Shown piece by piece: positions 26,137 to 38,768 of a stretch of DNA of 64,000 nt. The stretch's first letter is position 1. Every line of letters begins with the position of its first letter. The notes under the pieces were generated by a model that was not told where the DNA came from, ran no database searches, and saw only the letters and a list, made by a program, of their open reading frames with translations. Source of the DNA: Natronospira sp. Lineage in GTDB: Bacteria; Pseudomonadota; Gammaproteobacteria; Natronospirales; Natronospiraceae. The stretch is taken from NCBI GenBank assembly GCA_003558125.1, contig PWMQ01000101.1, forward strand, positions 62,001 through 126,000, written 5' to 3'. The translations under genes and the position numbers were made by a program.

Positions 26137-26874
26137 ATGGCGATTCGCAAGTTCGAACTGGTGCTGGAGTCAGCCCGGATGGTGACGCCACGGGTCAGGG
26201 AGCTCACTTTCACCCGACGCGACGGTGAGCTTATCGATTATCAGCCGGGGCAGTTTGTCACCCTTCACATGCCCCATGAAGAGCAGATGCTGCGGCGCAG
26301 CTACAGTATTGCGTCCATTCCGGAAGAGAGCAGCCAGTCCATTGCCATTGCGGTCACCCATGTGGATGGTGGGCGGGCTACCGAGCGTCTGTTTGCCATG
26401 GAGCCGGGGGATGCCGTGGATGCAGTCGGGCCCTTTGGCCGTTTCGTATTGCGTGACGATTCGCCCTGCCGCTATCTGCTGATCGGCACGGGCACCGGGG
26501 TGACCCCTTATCGGGCCATGCTCCCGGAGCTGGAGCGACGAATTGACCTGGAAGATTTCTCCGTGGAGCTGTTTCTCGGCGTGCGTAATCCTGAAGAGCT
26601 GCTTTACGGAGAGGACTTTCAGCAGTGTGCCGAGAAGCATGCCGGATTCAACTTCCATGCCTGCTTCAGCCGGGTCATGCCGGAATCCCCCACGGCTTTC
26701 CATTATCAGGGCTACGTCCAGGATCAGATCGACCGGGTCAAGCCGGACCCGGAGCGGGATATTGCCTATCTCTGCGGTAATCCGGAAATGATTGATACGG
26801 CGGCTCTGAAGCTGAAAGAGCTGGGCTTTCCGGTGCAGAATATCCGGCGGGAGAAGTACATTTCTTCCAATTAG
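26137..26874 (+). CDS. fpr: Ferredoxin--NADP reductase
   Basis: The protein has 245 residues, starting at ATG 26137 (MAIRKFELV) after AGGGGAC; an upstream in-frame start would add residues with no family match. FAD site RRSYSIAS, NADP loop GTGTGVTPYRAM and CGNPEMIDTAA are those of the Fpr family. It passes electrons between NADPH and ferredoxin or flavodoxin, and in proteobacteria helps with oxidative stress and Fe-S enzyme repair. The C-terminal ending REKYISSN is short, of the bacterial Fpr type. Confidence 0.9.
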   Translation: MAIRKFELVLESARMVTPRVRELTFTRRDGELIDYQPGQFVTLHMPHEEQMLRRSYSIASIPEESSQSIAIAVTHVDGGRATERLFAMEPGDAVDAVGPFGRFVLRDDSPCRYLLIGTGTGVTPYRAMLPELERRIDLEDFSVELFLGVRNPEELLYGEDFQQCAEKHAGFNFHACFSRVMPESPTAFHYQGYVQDQIDRVKPDPERDIAYLCGNPEMIDTAALKLKELGFPVQNIRREKYISSN

Positions 26875-26909
26875 GGAACCTCTGTGCAGAGGTGCCCTGG
26901 CAGCTAGGG

Positions 26910-26941
26910 GCCGGGGAGCGGAGCCTTGCCCGCTCCCCGGC
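26910..26941. terminator. Hairpin between convergent fpr and outer membrane protein gene
   Basis: GCCGGGGAGCGG (26910-26921) pairs perfectly with CCGCTCCCCGGC (26930-26941) across an eight-base loop. It lies between the two stop codons. There is no T-tract. Confidence 0.5.
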
Positions 26942-26946
26942 TACTG

Positions 26947-27459
26947 TCAGAATCGGAAACCGGCAGAAAGCAGGGTAAAGTCACTGCCAAATTGTGTTAT
27001 TTCCACCTCGACCGGGCCGAAGACGCCGCCAATACCGTAGGCGGCACTGAAATCCTGTTCCGTGTTATTGCCCACCTCGAGCTGGGTAAAGGCGAATCCC
27101 AGTTTGCCCTTGATCTTGAAATCACCCGGGTTCTGGAACGCAATGAAACTGCCCAGGTGCAGTAGCTCCCAGTCGGCCTCGCTGCTGCCGCCTAGAAAGC
27201 CACTGTTGCTGACGCTGCCGTTGGAAACGGTAATGCCGATCTCCGATTCCGAAGCCGCAACCTGGCGTTCACCCAGATACTGGCCGAAGGCAAAGGCAAT
27301 GCTGGTGGCATCACTACTGTCGTCGGCATCCAGTTGCACGTTGTTGACCTTCGCAACGTAATAGCGCTCGCCTTCGGCATCTCCGAAAAAGGCGGCCGCC
27401 GGCGCACTGGCCACGGCCAGGGTGAGTCCCATCAAGCTGAGCAGGCTTGTCTTTCTCAT
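26947..27459 (-). CDS. Small outer-membrane beta-barrel-type protein
   Basis: The protein has 170 residues with a clear signal peptide ending in APAAAF. The mature part has alternating polar and hydrophobic strands (VAKVNNVQLDA, FGQYLGERQVA, DFKIKGKLGFAFTQLE) and ends in LSAGFRF, a Phe C-terminus typical of proteins recognised by the BAM assembly machine. It is about the size of OmpW- or OmpX-like eight-strand barrels. No ligand is evident. The ATG follows AAAGGAGTAAC, a strong ribosome site. Confidence 0.7.
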   Translation of the reverse strand: MRKTSLLSLMGLTLAVASAPAAAFFGDAEGERYYVAKVNNVQLDADDSSDATSIAFAFGQYLGERQVAASESEIGITVSNGSVSNSGFLGGSSEADWELLHLGSFIAFQNPGDFKIKGKLGFAFTQLEVGNNTEQDFSAAYGIGGVFGPVEVEITQFGSDFTLLSAGFRF

Positions 27460-27531
27460 GCTTGTTACTCCTTTCGTTCGTTAGCCCCCCGATGGAGCCA
27501 CGATTGAAAAGAAGCCCCCCTTTTTTGGGCC

Positions 27532-29199
<1,668 letters not shown>

Positions 29200-29279
29200 G
29201 GTTCTCGCCAGAAATTAGTGTTGCGGGAAGAAGATGGGAGCGGATTATCCCGGAGGAGGGGGCGGGGGACAAGGGTAAG

Positions 29280-29462
29280 GAGCGGCGAGCTACGAGCTAC
29301 GAGCGACGAGCGGCGAGCTGGCCGTGCAAGCTGAAAGGCCTACTGTTTTCTACTGGCCACCTTCCAATGACAAGTTATGAGAACCCCAAGGTCTGCCGAA
29401 GCAGCACGGCTGTCCCGCATGCACGGCCAGCTCGCCGCTCGTCGCTCACAGCTCGCCGCTCC
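29280..29462. repeat. Long inverted repeat of 7-base GAGCNNC units
   Basis: The gap 29200-29464 holds no gene. The left arm (29280-29327) reads as degenerate heptamers of GAGC type and ends GCTGGCCGTGC. The right arm (29421-29462) is its inverted copy with one heptamer fewer. The 93-bp space between the arms has no recognisable feature. Each arm looks like a unit amplified in steps of seven. Confidence 0.75.
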
Positions 29463-29464
29463 CC

Positions 29465-30508
29465 CTAGCGGATCGGGGGTTCCCCGAACTCATTGGCGTC
29501 CGGGTCGTAGCTGGATTGGAAGGCCTCCACGCTGGCGGCGGCATCCTTGACGCTTTCGAAGCGGGCGATATGGAACAGGGCCTCGCCTTCGTATGCCAGG
29601 GGCAGTTCGGAGCGGCCGATGATCACTCCGGAGACCGGGGACTGCATTTCGTTCTGCGACTCACCAAAAGGATCGGCGATCCGGCCCAGCACCTGGCCTT
29701 TTTTCACATGGGCGCCCAGGGCGAGATTCATTCGGACGATGCCGCTGGCCGGTGCCCGCACCCAGAGACTGGAGCGAGCCACGACCGGCTGCTTGCGGGG
29801 TTTGCGGCCGCGGACCGCCGGCAGCATGCCCAGTTTGCGCATGACATTGATGACGCCTCGCTCACCGGCACGAATACAGACTTCATCAAAGCGAAGCGCC
29901 TCGCCGGCCTCGTAGAGCAGGGTCTTGATGCCCTTGGCCGAGGCCTGTTCCCGCAGGGAGCCTTCCCGCAGGTCGGAGCTCATCATCACCGGTGCACCGA
30001 AGGCTTCCGCCAGCGCCATGACCTCGGGGTCGTCCAGGTCGGCGCGGATCTGGGGCAGGTTGGAGCGGTGAATGGCAGCGGTGTGCAGGTCGATGCCGTG
30101 GGTGGCCTTGGAGACGATTTCCCGCATGAAGATACTCGCCTGACGGGCGGCCAGGGAGCCCTGATTGCTACCGGGGAAGTTCCGGTTGAGGTCACGGCGG
30201 TCGGGCAGGTAGCGGGACATGTGCAACACGCCCAGCACATTGACGATGGGCACCGCGATCAGCGTGCCCCGCAGCCGTTGCAGATTGCGCCGCAGCAGCA
30301 CCCGGCGGATGATCTCGATGCCATTCAGTTCATCCCCGTGGACAGCCGCGGAGACGAACAGCACCGGCCCCTCACGGCGGCCATGGACCACATGCACCGG
30401 CATGGTAATGGGGTTGTGGGTGTAGAGATGCCCCAGGGGGACATTGATGGTCTCCCGCTGGCCGGCGGCGACCTCGGTATTGGCAATCCGCATTGGGGCT
30501 CTGGCCAT
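29465..30508 (-). CDS. Succinylglutamate desuccinylase/aspartoacylase family metallohydrolase
   Basis: The protein has 347 residues of the M14-like AstE/AspA family. The zinc site is HGDELNG (His and Glu) with a later His in GIDLHTA. DRRDLNRNFPG binds the carboxylate and the Glu of LLYEAGE is the likely base. The C-terminal 110 residues fold as a lipoyl-like domain. Start is seven bases after rimK. The enzyme removes acyl groups or C-terminal glutamates; in this context it may act on RimK products, though AstE- or deacylase-type roles are possible. Confidence 0.88.
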   Translation of the reverse strand: MARAPMRIANTEVAAGQRETINVPLGHLYTHNPITMPVHVVHGRREGPVLFVSAAVHGDELNGIEIIRRVLLRRNLQRLRGTLIAVPIVNVLGVLHMSRYLPDRRDLNRNFPGSNQGSLAARQASIFMREIVSKATHGIDLHTAAIHRSNLPQIRADLDDPEVMALAEAFGAPVMMSSDLREGSLREQASAKGIKTLLYEAGEALRFDEVCIRAGERGVINVMRKLGMLPAVRGRKPRKQPVVARSSLWVRAPASGIVRMNLALGAHVKKGQVLGRIADPFGESQNEMQSPVSGVIIGRSELPLAYEGEALFHIARFESVKDAAASVEAFQSSYDPDANEFGEPPIR

Positions 30509-30514
30509 GGTCTC

Positions 30515-31420
30515 TTATCCCTTGCCGCGCGTACGGGTCTTGCCCGCCTTGCCGTTCTTTTCCATGAACTCGATTATGCGCGCGGCGATGTCCTTGTTGG
30601 TCGCTCTTTCAATACCTTCCAGGCCCGGCGAGGAATTCACTTCCATGACCACCGGCCCGTGGTTGGAGCGAAGAATATCCACCCCGGCCACATTGAGGCC
30701 CATGATGCGGGCCGCGCGAACCGCCGTTGAGCGCTCCTCGGGGGTGATCTTGATCAGCTCGGCATGCCCGCCCCGGTGGAGATTGGAGCGGAATTCCCCC
30801 TCCTTGGCCTGGCGCTTCATGGAGGCCACCACCTTGTTCCCGATCACGAAACAGCGAATGTCGGCACCGCCGGCCTCCTTGATGAACTCCTGCACCAGAA
30901 AGTGGGCGTTGAGCCCCCGGAAGGCATCAATCACCGATTCCGCCGCCTTGCGGGTCTCGGCCAGAACCACTCCCACGCCTTGGGTGCCCTCGGTGAGCTT
31001 GATGACCACCGGGTGGCCGCCCACCAGGCGTAGCAGATCCTGGGTATCGTCAGGGGAGTGGGCAAAGCCGGTCACCGGCATGCCGATTCCCCGGCGGGAC
31101 AGCAACTGCAGGGAACGCAGCTTGTCCCGGGAGCGGCTGATGGCCACCGACTCGTTGAGCGGGAAGACGCCCATCATCTCGAATTGCCGCAGCACCGCGG
31201 TGCCGTAGAAGGTGATGGAGGCCCCGATCCGGGGAATGACCGCATCCACTGCGTCCAGTTGAGCCCCCTTGTAATGAATCTCGGGATTGTGCCCGGCAAT
31301 GCTCATGTAGCAGCGCAGGGGATCAATCACCCGGATTTCATGTCCCCGTTCACGGGCGCTCTCCACCAGGCGGCGGGTGGAGTACAAGCGCGGATTGCGG
31401 GATAGCACGGCAATCTTCAT
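30515..31420 (-). CDS. rimK: ATP-grasp glutamate ligase RimK
   Basis: The protein has 301 residues, the RimK length. It adds glutamates to the C-terminus of ribosomal protein S6 and changes ribosome composition in related bacteria. ATP-grasp features are [37 protein letters not shown] and [14 protein letters not shown] (metal site). The RBS GAGAGG precedes ATG. It lies between rimB and the M14-like gene in a tight three-gene run. Confidence 0.95.
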   Translation of the reverse strand: MKIAVLSRNPRLYSTRRLVESARERGHEIRVIDPLRCYMSIAGHNPEIHYKGAQLDAVDAVIPRIGASITFYGTAVLRQFEMMGVFPLNESVAISRSRDKLRSLQLLSRRGIGMPVTGFAHSPDDTQDLLRLVGGHPVVIKLTEGTQGVGVVLAETRKAAESVIDAFRGLNAHFLVQEFIKEAGGADIRCFVIGNKVVASMKRQAKEGEFRSNLHRGGHAELIKITPEERSTAVRAARIMGLNVAGVDILRSNHGPVVMEVNSSPGLEGIERATNKDIAARIIEFMEKNGKAGKTRTRGKG

Positions 31421-31429
31421 GCAAACCTC

Positions 31430-31921
31430 TCAGTCTTCTTCGACGGTTTCGTCATTGTTGTCATCGTCGGCTGATTCTGCCCCTGCCAGGAAAGAGCGAG
31501 CCGGGTCCACCAGCACTCGGCCCCGCATGGCGGTTCGCCCCAGCAGCATTCTAAAGCGCATGGTATCGCGGCTGGTGAGCGTCATTTCAATGGGCCAGGT
31601 TTCCCCGCCCACGGTCACCGGGCTTTGGATCACGAAGCGCTCCTCGCTGTGTCCGCCGGAGTCGGTGACCAGGCGTTGGTCCACCGCCGGTGCTTCACAG
31701 AATATCTCGATATCCGTGCGCAGTTGCTCCGGGTGGATCCCGAAGCGGACCCAGGTTTTCCCGTCTCTCTCAAAACTCTTCACGTCGAAGGCGTGCAGGC
31801 AGGAGGTGCGTGCGCCGGTATCCACCTTGGCCTTGATCCGGGGCAGGCCCAGCTCCGGCAGGGCCAGCCATTCACGCCAGCCAACGGTCAGCAGTTCCCG
31901 GTTTTTCCGTTTCGAGGACAC
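31430..31921 (-). CDS. rimB: RimB-type protease (putative ATP-dependent zinc protease family)
   Basis: The protein has 163 residues with a GTG start. [15 protein letters not shown] is an aspartic-protease-like DTGA site, as in the RimB family annotated as ATP-dependent zinc protease (PF05618). [13 protein letters not shown] matches the conserved end. In Pseudomonas, RimB trims glutamate tails that RimK adds to S6. The acidic tail is not conserved. It is first in the transcript, before rimK. Confidence 0.88.
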   Translation of the reverse strand: MSSKRKNRELLTVGWREWLALPELGLPRIKAKVDTGARTSCLHAFDVKSFERDGKTWVRFGIHPEQLRTDIEIFCEAPAVDQRLVTDSGGHSEERFVIQSPVTVGGETWPIEMTLTSRDTMRFRMLLGRTAMRGRVLVDPARSFLAGAESADDDNNDETVEED

Positions 31922-32012
31922 GGGCTATGATCTCCATCCGATTGTCAGCGCTGATCAGTCTGCCACTATACTGGGGCCGCTCGGTTTCAGGGAACCTCCA
32001 AGGGAGTCATTC

Positions 32013-32993
32013 ATGTCAGCACGGTCTGTGGACCCAAACGAGCCTTCGGTGCTGCTTTTTAGTGGCGAGAGTCTGCGCCGCTACGGTTTCGGCGACGGTC
32101 ATCCCTTCGGCCCGGATCGCCAGGATGCCTTTCTCAAGGCGGCCGACGATCAGGGCCTGCTGGCGCGCGTCAGCCACCGTGAGCCGGTGGAGGGCGATGA
32201 TTTCCAGGCTCGCCTGTTCCATACCGACGAGTATGTGGATTTTGTCGCCCGCCGCAGTGCGGATGGCCTCGGCTACCTGGACGGGGGTGACACCCCGGCC
32301 CAGGCCGGCATTCACGAGGACGCCCTGCGGGTGGTGGGCACCGCCGTGGCCGCCGCCGATGCCCTGATGCGCGGCGAGGCCAGGCGCGCCTTCGTCCCCA
32401 TCGCCGGCCTCCACCATGCCGCCCGCGACGCCGCTTCCGGCTTCTGCGTCTACAACGACTGCGGCGTCGTCATCGAGCACCTGCGCCGCCAGTATGGCCT
32501 GGCGCGAGTGGCCTATGTGGATATTGACGCCCACCATGGCGACGGGGTCTATTACGGCTTCGAGGATGACCCGGCAGTGATCTTCGCCGATATTCACGAA
32601 GACGGCCGTTTCCTCTTCCCCGGCACCGGCGCCGCCGAAGAGACCGGCGAGGGCGCCGCCGCCGGCAGCAAGCTCAATATCCCCCTCGCACCGGGCGCGG
32701 GGGATCGCGAGTTCTTCGAAGCCTGGGCCCAGGTGGAAGACTTCCTCGAGTCCCACCAGCCCGAGTTCATCCTGCTTCAGTGCGGCGCCGACCCCCTCGC
32801 CGGCGACCCCATCACTCACCTGCGCTTCAGCGACGAGCCCCACCGCCACGCCACCCTCAGCCTCGCCCGCATCGCCGACCGCCACGCCCAGGGCCGCCTC
32901 CTGGCCACCGGCGGCGGAGGCTACAACCGCCAGAACATCGGTATTGCCTGGTCAGCGGTTCTGTCGGCCCTGATAGAGAGCAATGATGCTTAA
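32013..32993 (+). CDS. Histone-deacetylase-family amidohydrolase (AcuC/acetylpolyamine type)
   Basis: The protein has 326 residues, starting at ATG 32013 after AGGGAG. Motifs are GLHHAARDAASGFCVYND (the His pair), YVDIDAHHGDGV (zinc Asp and His) and TGGGGYN (Tyr that completes the pocket). Bacterial members deacetylate proteins, polyamines or acetoin-type substrates. The gene is divergent from the rim cluster. Substrate is not known; AcuC-like regulation of acyl-CoA synthetase and polyamine removal are both possible. Confidence 0.9.
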   Translation: MSARSVDPNEPSVLLFSGESLRRYGFGDGHPFGPDRQDAFLKAADDQGLLARVSHREPVEGDDFQARLFHTDEYVDFVARRSADGLGYLDGGDTPAQAGIHEDALRVVGTAVAAADALMRGEARRAFVPIAGLHHAARDAASGFCVYNDCGVVIEHLRRQYGLARVAYVDIDAHHGDGVYYGFEDDPAVIFADIHEDGRFLFPGTGAAEETGEGAAAGSKLNIPLAPGAGDREFFEAWAQVEDFLESHQPEFILLQCGADPLAGDPITHLRFSDEPHRHATLSLARIADRHAQGRLLATGGGGYNRQNIGIAWSAVLSALIESNDA

Positions 32994-33120
32994 ATGCTGC
33001 CAGGGGGGAGACAGGCAGAGGACGGACAATGTATTGCTTGTTCTGGATCTGACTTCAACCACAGAGAATGGATAGCCACAAGCGATTGGCTTCGTGGAAG
33101 CATGTGCAAGGAGAAGAAAA

Positions 33121-33597
33121 ATGGATAGCTTGGGTAATGACTCCTATGGGAAGCGGCTGGCAGGGCTGATTGTCGTAGCGCTTGTCCTGACCCTGCTCTC
33201 CTGGATGAGCCTCACCGCGACGGTTGCCACAATCGACAGTCCGGTGGTGCTTACGGCTTTTGCCGTCGGGTCACTGTCGACGCTTTTTGCCATCGCAGCC
33301 TTCGTGATTTTCTTCTCCCGTGTGCGCGAAGACAAAGATGCCCCCTCACAAGGCCTGCCGCCCAAGCGTCGATTCATCGCACTTGCCGTTGCCGTGGCAT
33401 TCGGATGCGGCCTGTACCTGATCGGCGTATCCGGTGTTACCGGAAACCAGGCGCTTTTCCTGTCGTTGTGGTGGGTGCTGCCTGCATTGATTGCGCCAGC
33501 ATCGCTGATCGTTCAGAACAGGCAGTACATCAATATTTTCGGCTGGGCCTGCATTGGGCTGCTGTTGCTCGGCTTGATCCTCGCAAATGTCTTCTGA
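33121..33597 (+). CDS. Five-helix integral membrane protein, function unknown
   Basis: The protein has 158 residues with ATG 33121 after AAGGAGAAG. Helices are about 14-35, 42-66, 85-105, 111-131 and 136-157. The N-terminus is short and the loop between helices 2 and 3 is charged (VREDKDAPSQGLPPKRR). I recognise no family. It is lower in GC than its neighbours and sits alone between the HDAC-type gene and selO, without close spacing to either. Confidence 0.6.
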   Translation: MDSLGNDSYGKRLAGLIVVALVLTLLSWMSLTATVATIDSPVVLTAFAVGSLSTLFAIAAFVIFFSRVREDKDAPSQGLPPKRRFIALAVAVAFGCGLYLIGVSGVTGNQALFLSLWWVLPALIAPASLIVQNRQYINIFGWACIGLLLLGLILANVF

Positions 33598-33681
33598 GCA
33601 TGGTGGGGGTGACGGCCAGGTGATTGGAGCCACTTGACCGGTGGAGTAGAGTGGTTGTTGCCCCGATCTGGAGAGTCCGCG

Positions 33682-35421
33682 ATGAGCAATCAAGCCGTTC
33701 GCCAAGGCGAAACAGACATCACCTGCCTCGAAGACGTGGCTCCACTGGCAGACTATTCACTGATGGAGAATCTGGTCCGTGATCCGGATGCGGACCCCGA
33801 GGGCCAGGATCATCAGCCCAGGCAGGTGTTTTCAGGCCATTACGTTCCGGTCAGGCCGACACCCATCGAAAACCCGGCCTATGTGGCCCACAGCCCGGAA
33901 CTGTTTCGGGAGCTGGGCTTTTCTGACCGCCTGGCCCAATCACCGGACTTCATGGCCATGTTCTCCGGAGACCTTTCCGTCGTGCCCGAGTCCATGAGAC
34001 CTGTCGGTTGGGCATGCGGCTATGCGCTCTCCATCTACGGCACGGAATTTACCCAGCAGTGCCCCTTCCAGACGGGCAATGGCTATGGCGATGGGCGGGC
34101 CATCTCGGTACTGGAAATGGTCAACAATGGCCGGCGCTGGGAGATGCAGCTAAAAGGCGGCGGCAGAACCCCATACTGTCGGGGCGCGGACGGTCGTGCC
34201 GTTCTTCGCTCCAGTGTGCGCGAATTCCTGGCCCAGGAACATATGCACGCGCTTGGCGTACCCACCTCGCGCTCCCTGAGCCTTTACGTATCCAAAACCG
34301 AGACAGTGATGCGTCCCTGGTACTCCGAGGGATCCCGTTCGAGGGAACCCGATCAGCTGCTTGAAGAACCGGTTGCCATCTCCACCCGAGTTGCCCCTTC
34401 CTTTATTCGCGTGGGGCAACTGGAGCTGTTCGCTCGGCGGGCCAGACAGCAGGCACACCCCAGCGCATTGGGCGAACTGGGGCAGTTGGTGACCCATCTG
34501 ATTGATCGTGAATACCCAGCTGCAATTGATCAGGGTTTGCCGGTGCCTGCCAGGGTGTTGATGCTCGCCCGCGAGTTTCGCAGCCGTCTTGCGGCTCTGG
34601 TGGCCAATTGGATTCGGGTTGGCTACTGCCAGGGTAACTTCAACAGCGACAACTGTGCCGCGGGTGGATACACCCTGGATTACGGGCCCTTCGGGTTCTG
34701 CGAGGCCTTTGATGCGTATTTTCAGCCCTGGACCGGTGGGGGCCAGCATTTCTCATTCTTCAACCAGCCCGTCGCGGCGGAGAAGAACTTCGACAGCTTC
34801 TGCTCGGCCATGCAGCCTCTATTGGTAGATCATCCCGATGAACTGGAGCAGCTCGAAGGCATTCGAAGCGAATTCCCCCAGGTAATGGGGACCGAAATGC
34901 GAACGATGTGGGCCGCGAAACTGGGGCTCGATGAATTCGAGCCCGAGCTGTTCAAGCAACTGGTCCAGCTAATGATGGAAACCCCGGTGGACTACACGAT
35001 CTTCTTCCGGGAGCTCTCGTCGATTCCGGAAACGATCGAATCACTCGAGAAAGGTTTCTATCGCTCAGTCCACGAAGCCCGCGGTGGGAATTGGGAGGGC
35101 ATCCCGGAGCGATGGACTCAATGGCTTTCAGCGTGGAGAGCAAGAATCAAAGCCGAGGAGAGTACAGGCTCGACTTCAATGGAAGAACGCTCACGCCGGA
35201 TGAAGGCCGTGAACCCGAAATACACCATGCGCGAATGGCTGGTCGTGCCCACCTATCAAAAAGCCGCACAGGGAGAATACCAGCCCCTGAGAGACCTCCA
35301 GGCGGTCTTGACCCAGCCCTATGCTGAACAGTCCAGCGCAGTGGAATCGCAATACAATCAGCGGAAGCCACTGGAATTGTTCAATCTTGGTGGCTTCTCC
35401 CACTACAGTTGTTCATCTTGA
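33682..35421 (+). CDS. selO: Protein adenylyltransferase SelO (long form)
   Basis: This pseudokinase-fold enzyme transfers AMP to protein hydroxyls. The 579 residues, longer than E. coli SelO (478), match the long branch. Signatures are [21 protein letters not shown] and [13 protein letters not shown]. The metal and base segment reads [20 protein letters not shown], which keeps Asp, Asn and the later Asp but replaces the usual HGVLNTDN opening with QGNFNSDN. The C-terminus ends CSS, the place where animal SelO has Sec-Ser-Ser. ATG 33682 follows GGAGA; a longer frame upstream has no family match. Confidence 0.93.
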   Translation: MSNQAVRQGETDITCLEDVAPLADYSLMENLVRDPDADPEGQDHQPRQVFSGHYVPVRPTPIENPAYVAHSPELFRELGFSDRLAQSPDFMAMFSGDLSVVPESMRPVGWACGYALSIYGTEFTQQCPFQTGNGYGDGRAISVLEMVNNGRRWEMQLKGGGRTPYCRGADGRAVLRSSVREFLAQEHMHALGVPTSRSLSLYVSKTETVMRPWYSEGSRSREPDQLLEEPVAISTRVAPSFIRVGQLELFARRARQQAHPSALGELGQLVTHLIDREYPAAIDQGLPVPARVLMLAREFRSRLAALVANWIRVGYCQGNFNSDNCAAGGYTLDYGPFGFCEAFDAYFQPWTGGGQHFSFFNQPVAAEKNFDSFCSAMQPLLVDHPDELEQLEGIRSEFPQVMGTEMRTMWAAKLGLDEFEPELFKQLVQLMMETPVDYTIFFRELSSIPETIESLEKGFYRSVHEARGGNWEGIPERWTQWLSAWRARIKAEESTGSTSMEERSRRMKAVNPKYTMREWLVVPTYQKAAQGEYQPLRDLQAVLTQPYAEQSSAVESQYNQRKPLELFNLGGFSHYSCSS

Positions 35422-35848
35422 GTGCCTGCAAGGACTTCTTGGGTTGGTAGGGGGGTGTGCCGGTGGTAGCCCATGATCTGTAGATTTTGGCCAGTGGGAG
35501 CAGCCACAGTTTGCGCTTGGTGTTCCGTGCGGTTATGGCTATCGGGAATTTCCCTGGTAGTTCTCAGTGCCGCAACCAATCTGCCCGGGCTCCCAATGAC
35601 GCCCTTTTCGGGGCCGATTGTCGGACAAATACAATCCACTTCACTCCTGTCTTTTCTTTCAGTCTTTATATGGACGGAAATGTCCAGGCTCTCCCTGCGC
35701 AATGGATCGCCACTTCTTCTCCGTGGCTTTCCACTGGTCCCCTGACCCCTGACCCCTGCCCCCCATCCCGCCCCTGGCTAGGGCTCGCCGCCCGTCTCGG
35801 TTACAATGCGGGCTTTCCCGTTCATCGCCCAGACCAAGGAATCACGCC
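35422..35848. other. Gap before glyA, no gene supported
   Basis: The 427 bases after selO hold only weak open frames without family similarity. Just before glyA is a short tandem CCCCTGA repeat (35739-35758). TACAAT in CGGTTACAATGCG, about 45 bp before the glyA start, could be a -10. No riboswitch-like fold is obvious to me. Confidence 0.4.
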
Positions 35849-37105
<1,257 letters not shown>

Positions 37106-37134
37106 ACGGCAACCGGCCTGACCGGTGGTGAGCG

Positions 37135-37662
37135 ATGCACTGTCCCTTCTGTAATTTCGAGGATACCCGGGTGATCGACTCCCGGCTGGCGGGCGAGGGC
37201 AGTCAGGTGCGCCGGCGGCGGGAGTGTGGCCGCTGCGGCGAACGCTTTACCACCTTCGAGAGCGCCGAGCTGGTGATGCCCCGGGTGGTGAAGGAGGGCG
37301 GCTCACGGGTGCCCTTCGATGAAGAGAAACTCCGGGCCGGCATGACCCGGGCGCTGGAAAAGCGCCCCGTGGATACCGAGGCGGTGGACGCGGCCCTGGC
37401 GCGGATCATGCACCGCATTCGCGCCACCGGCGAGCGGGAGGTCAAGTCCCGACAGATCGGGGAATGGGTGATGGACGAGCTGCGGGGCCTGGATGAGGTG
37501 GCCTATGTGCGCTTCGCCTCGGTCTATCGCAGCTTCCAGGACGTGGAGGCCTTCAGCGAGGAAATCGAACGCCTGCGCGCCACCCCGGACCCGGCGCTCA
37601 AGCGGCAACAACTGACCCTGTTGCCGGATGCCAACGGCAATCGGGGCAAGTGGCGGAAATGA
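37135..37662 (+). CDS. nrdR: Ribonucleotide reductase regulator NrdR
   Basis: The protein has 175 residues. An N-terminal zinc ribbon ([15 protein letters not shown] with [12 protein letters not shown]) binds DNA and an ATP-cone domain follows ([17 protein letters not shown]). NrdR represses nrd genes when dATP is plentiful. Start ATG is 30 bp after glyA. Its last bases overlap the start of ribD. Confidence 0.97.
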   Translation: MHCPFCNFEDTRVIDSRLAGEGSQVRRRRECGRCGERFTTFESAELVMPRVVKEGGSRVPFDEEKLRAGMTRALEKRPVDTEAVDAALARIMHRIRATGEREVKSRQIGEWVMDELRGLDEVAYVRFASVYRSFQDVEAFSEEIERLRATPDPALKRQQLTLLPDANGNRGKWRK

Positions 37663-38768
37663 CCGCCGCACCCACCTCCGCGGATATCCGCTGGATGCGG
37701 CGGGCCCTGGTACTGGCCGCTCGCGGCGAGTACAGCACCGACCCCAACCCGCGCGTGGGCTGTGTGCTGGTTCGTGACGGCGAGATGGTGGGTGAGGGCT
37801 GGCATGAGCGCCCCGGCGAGGCCCATGCCGAGATTCATGCCATCCAGGCCGCCCGTGGGGCGGCCCGCGGGGCGACCGCCTATGTCAGCCTGGAGCCCTG
37901 TGCTCATCAGGGGCGGACCGGGCCCTGCTGTGTGGCGCTGGCCGAGGCCGGCGTGGCTCGGGTGGTGGCGGCGGTAGCGGATCCCAATCCCCAGGTGGCC
38001 GGCCGGGGCATGGCCTATCTGGCCGAGCGCGGCATCGACACGTTGACCGGCGTACTGGCGACCGAGGCCGAAGCGCTCAACCGGGGCTTTTTCCACCGCA
38101 TGCGGCATGGGCGGCCCTGGGTCACGGTCAAGCTGGCCGCCAGCCTGGACGGGCGCACCGCCATGGCCAGCGGCGAGAGCCGCTGGATTAGTGGCGAGGC
38201 GGCCAGGGACGATGTCCACCGTCGCCGGGCCCGCTCCTCGGCGGTCATGAGCGGGATTGGCACGGTCCTGGCGGATGACCCGCGCCTCAATCCGCGCCTG
38301 CCGGGGCTGGAGCGCCAGCCGCTGCGGGTGGTACTGGACAGTGAATTGCGCACGCCGCCGGATGCCGCCCTGTTTTCCACTGCCGGCCCGGTGCTGATCA
38401 TGGCCGCCGGGCAGGCCGCCCCGGAGCGGCGCCAGGCGCTGACCGCGGCGGGGGCCACGGTGCGGGATTTTCCCGGCCGCCGCCCGGCCCTGTCGGCTGT
38501 TTTGGCCAGTCTGGCGAAACAGGACGAGGCCAATGAAGTCATGGTGGAGGCGGGTGCCGGTCTTGCCGGTGGCCTGCTCGAGGCGGGCCTGGTGGATGAA
38601 ATCTGCCTCTATCTGGCGCCCCATCTCATGGGCGCCGATGGGCGCGGGCTGTTTGAGCTGCCGGGCCTGGAGGCCATGCAGGATCGAGTGCGGCTGGAGA
38701 TCCGGGATCTGCGACAGGTGGGAGAGGATCTGCGGCTGTTGCTGCGGCCGAGAAACGGAGGCGATTGA
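37659..38768 (+). CDS. ribD: Bifunctional riboflavin deaminase/reductase
   Basis: The protein has about 369 residues. The N-terminal deaminase has HAEIHAIQ and [11 protein letters not shown] (zinc site); the C-terminal reductase has [16 protein letters not shown] and ADDPRLNPR. Together they make steps two and three of riboflavin synthesis. I use ATG 37659, which overlaps the nrdR stop (ATGA); a GTG nine bases earlier is possible. The stop TGA overlaps the next ATG. Confidence 0.97.
   Translation: MTAAPTSADIRWMRRALVLAARGEYSTDPNPRVGCVLVRDGEMVGEGWHERPGEAHAEIHAIQAARGAARGATAYVSLEPCAHQGRTGPCCVALAEAGVARVVAAVADPNPQVAGRGMAYLAERGIDTLTGVLATEAEALNRGFFHRMRHGRPWVTVKLAASLDGRTAMASGESRWISGEAARDDVHRRRARSSAVMSGIGTVLADDPRLNPRLPGLERQPLRVVLDSELRTPPDAALFSTAGPVLIMAAGQAAPERRQALTAAGATVRDFPGRRPALSAVLASLAKQDEANEVMVEAGAGLAGGLLEAGLVDEICLYLAPHLMGADGRGLFELPGLEAMQDRVRLEIRDLRQVGEDLRLLLRPRNGGD

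Noticed and set aside
29516-30730. Plus-strand frame of about 400 codons opposite the AstE/AspA-like and rimK genes
   Set aside because: Shadow of two well-supported genes; no start signal and no recognisable domain.
35422-35848. Glycine or folate riboswitch before glyA
   Set aside because: I could not find the paired conserved cores; only a simple tandem repeat and a possible -10 are visible.
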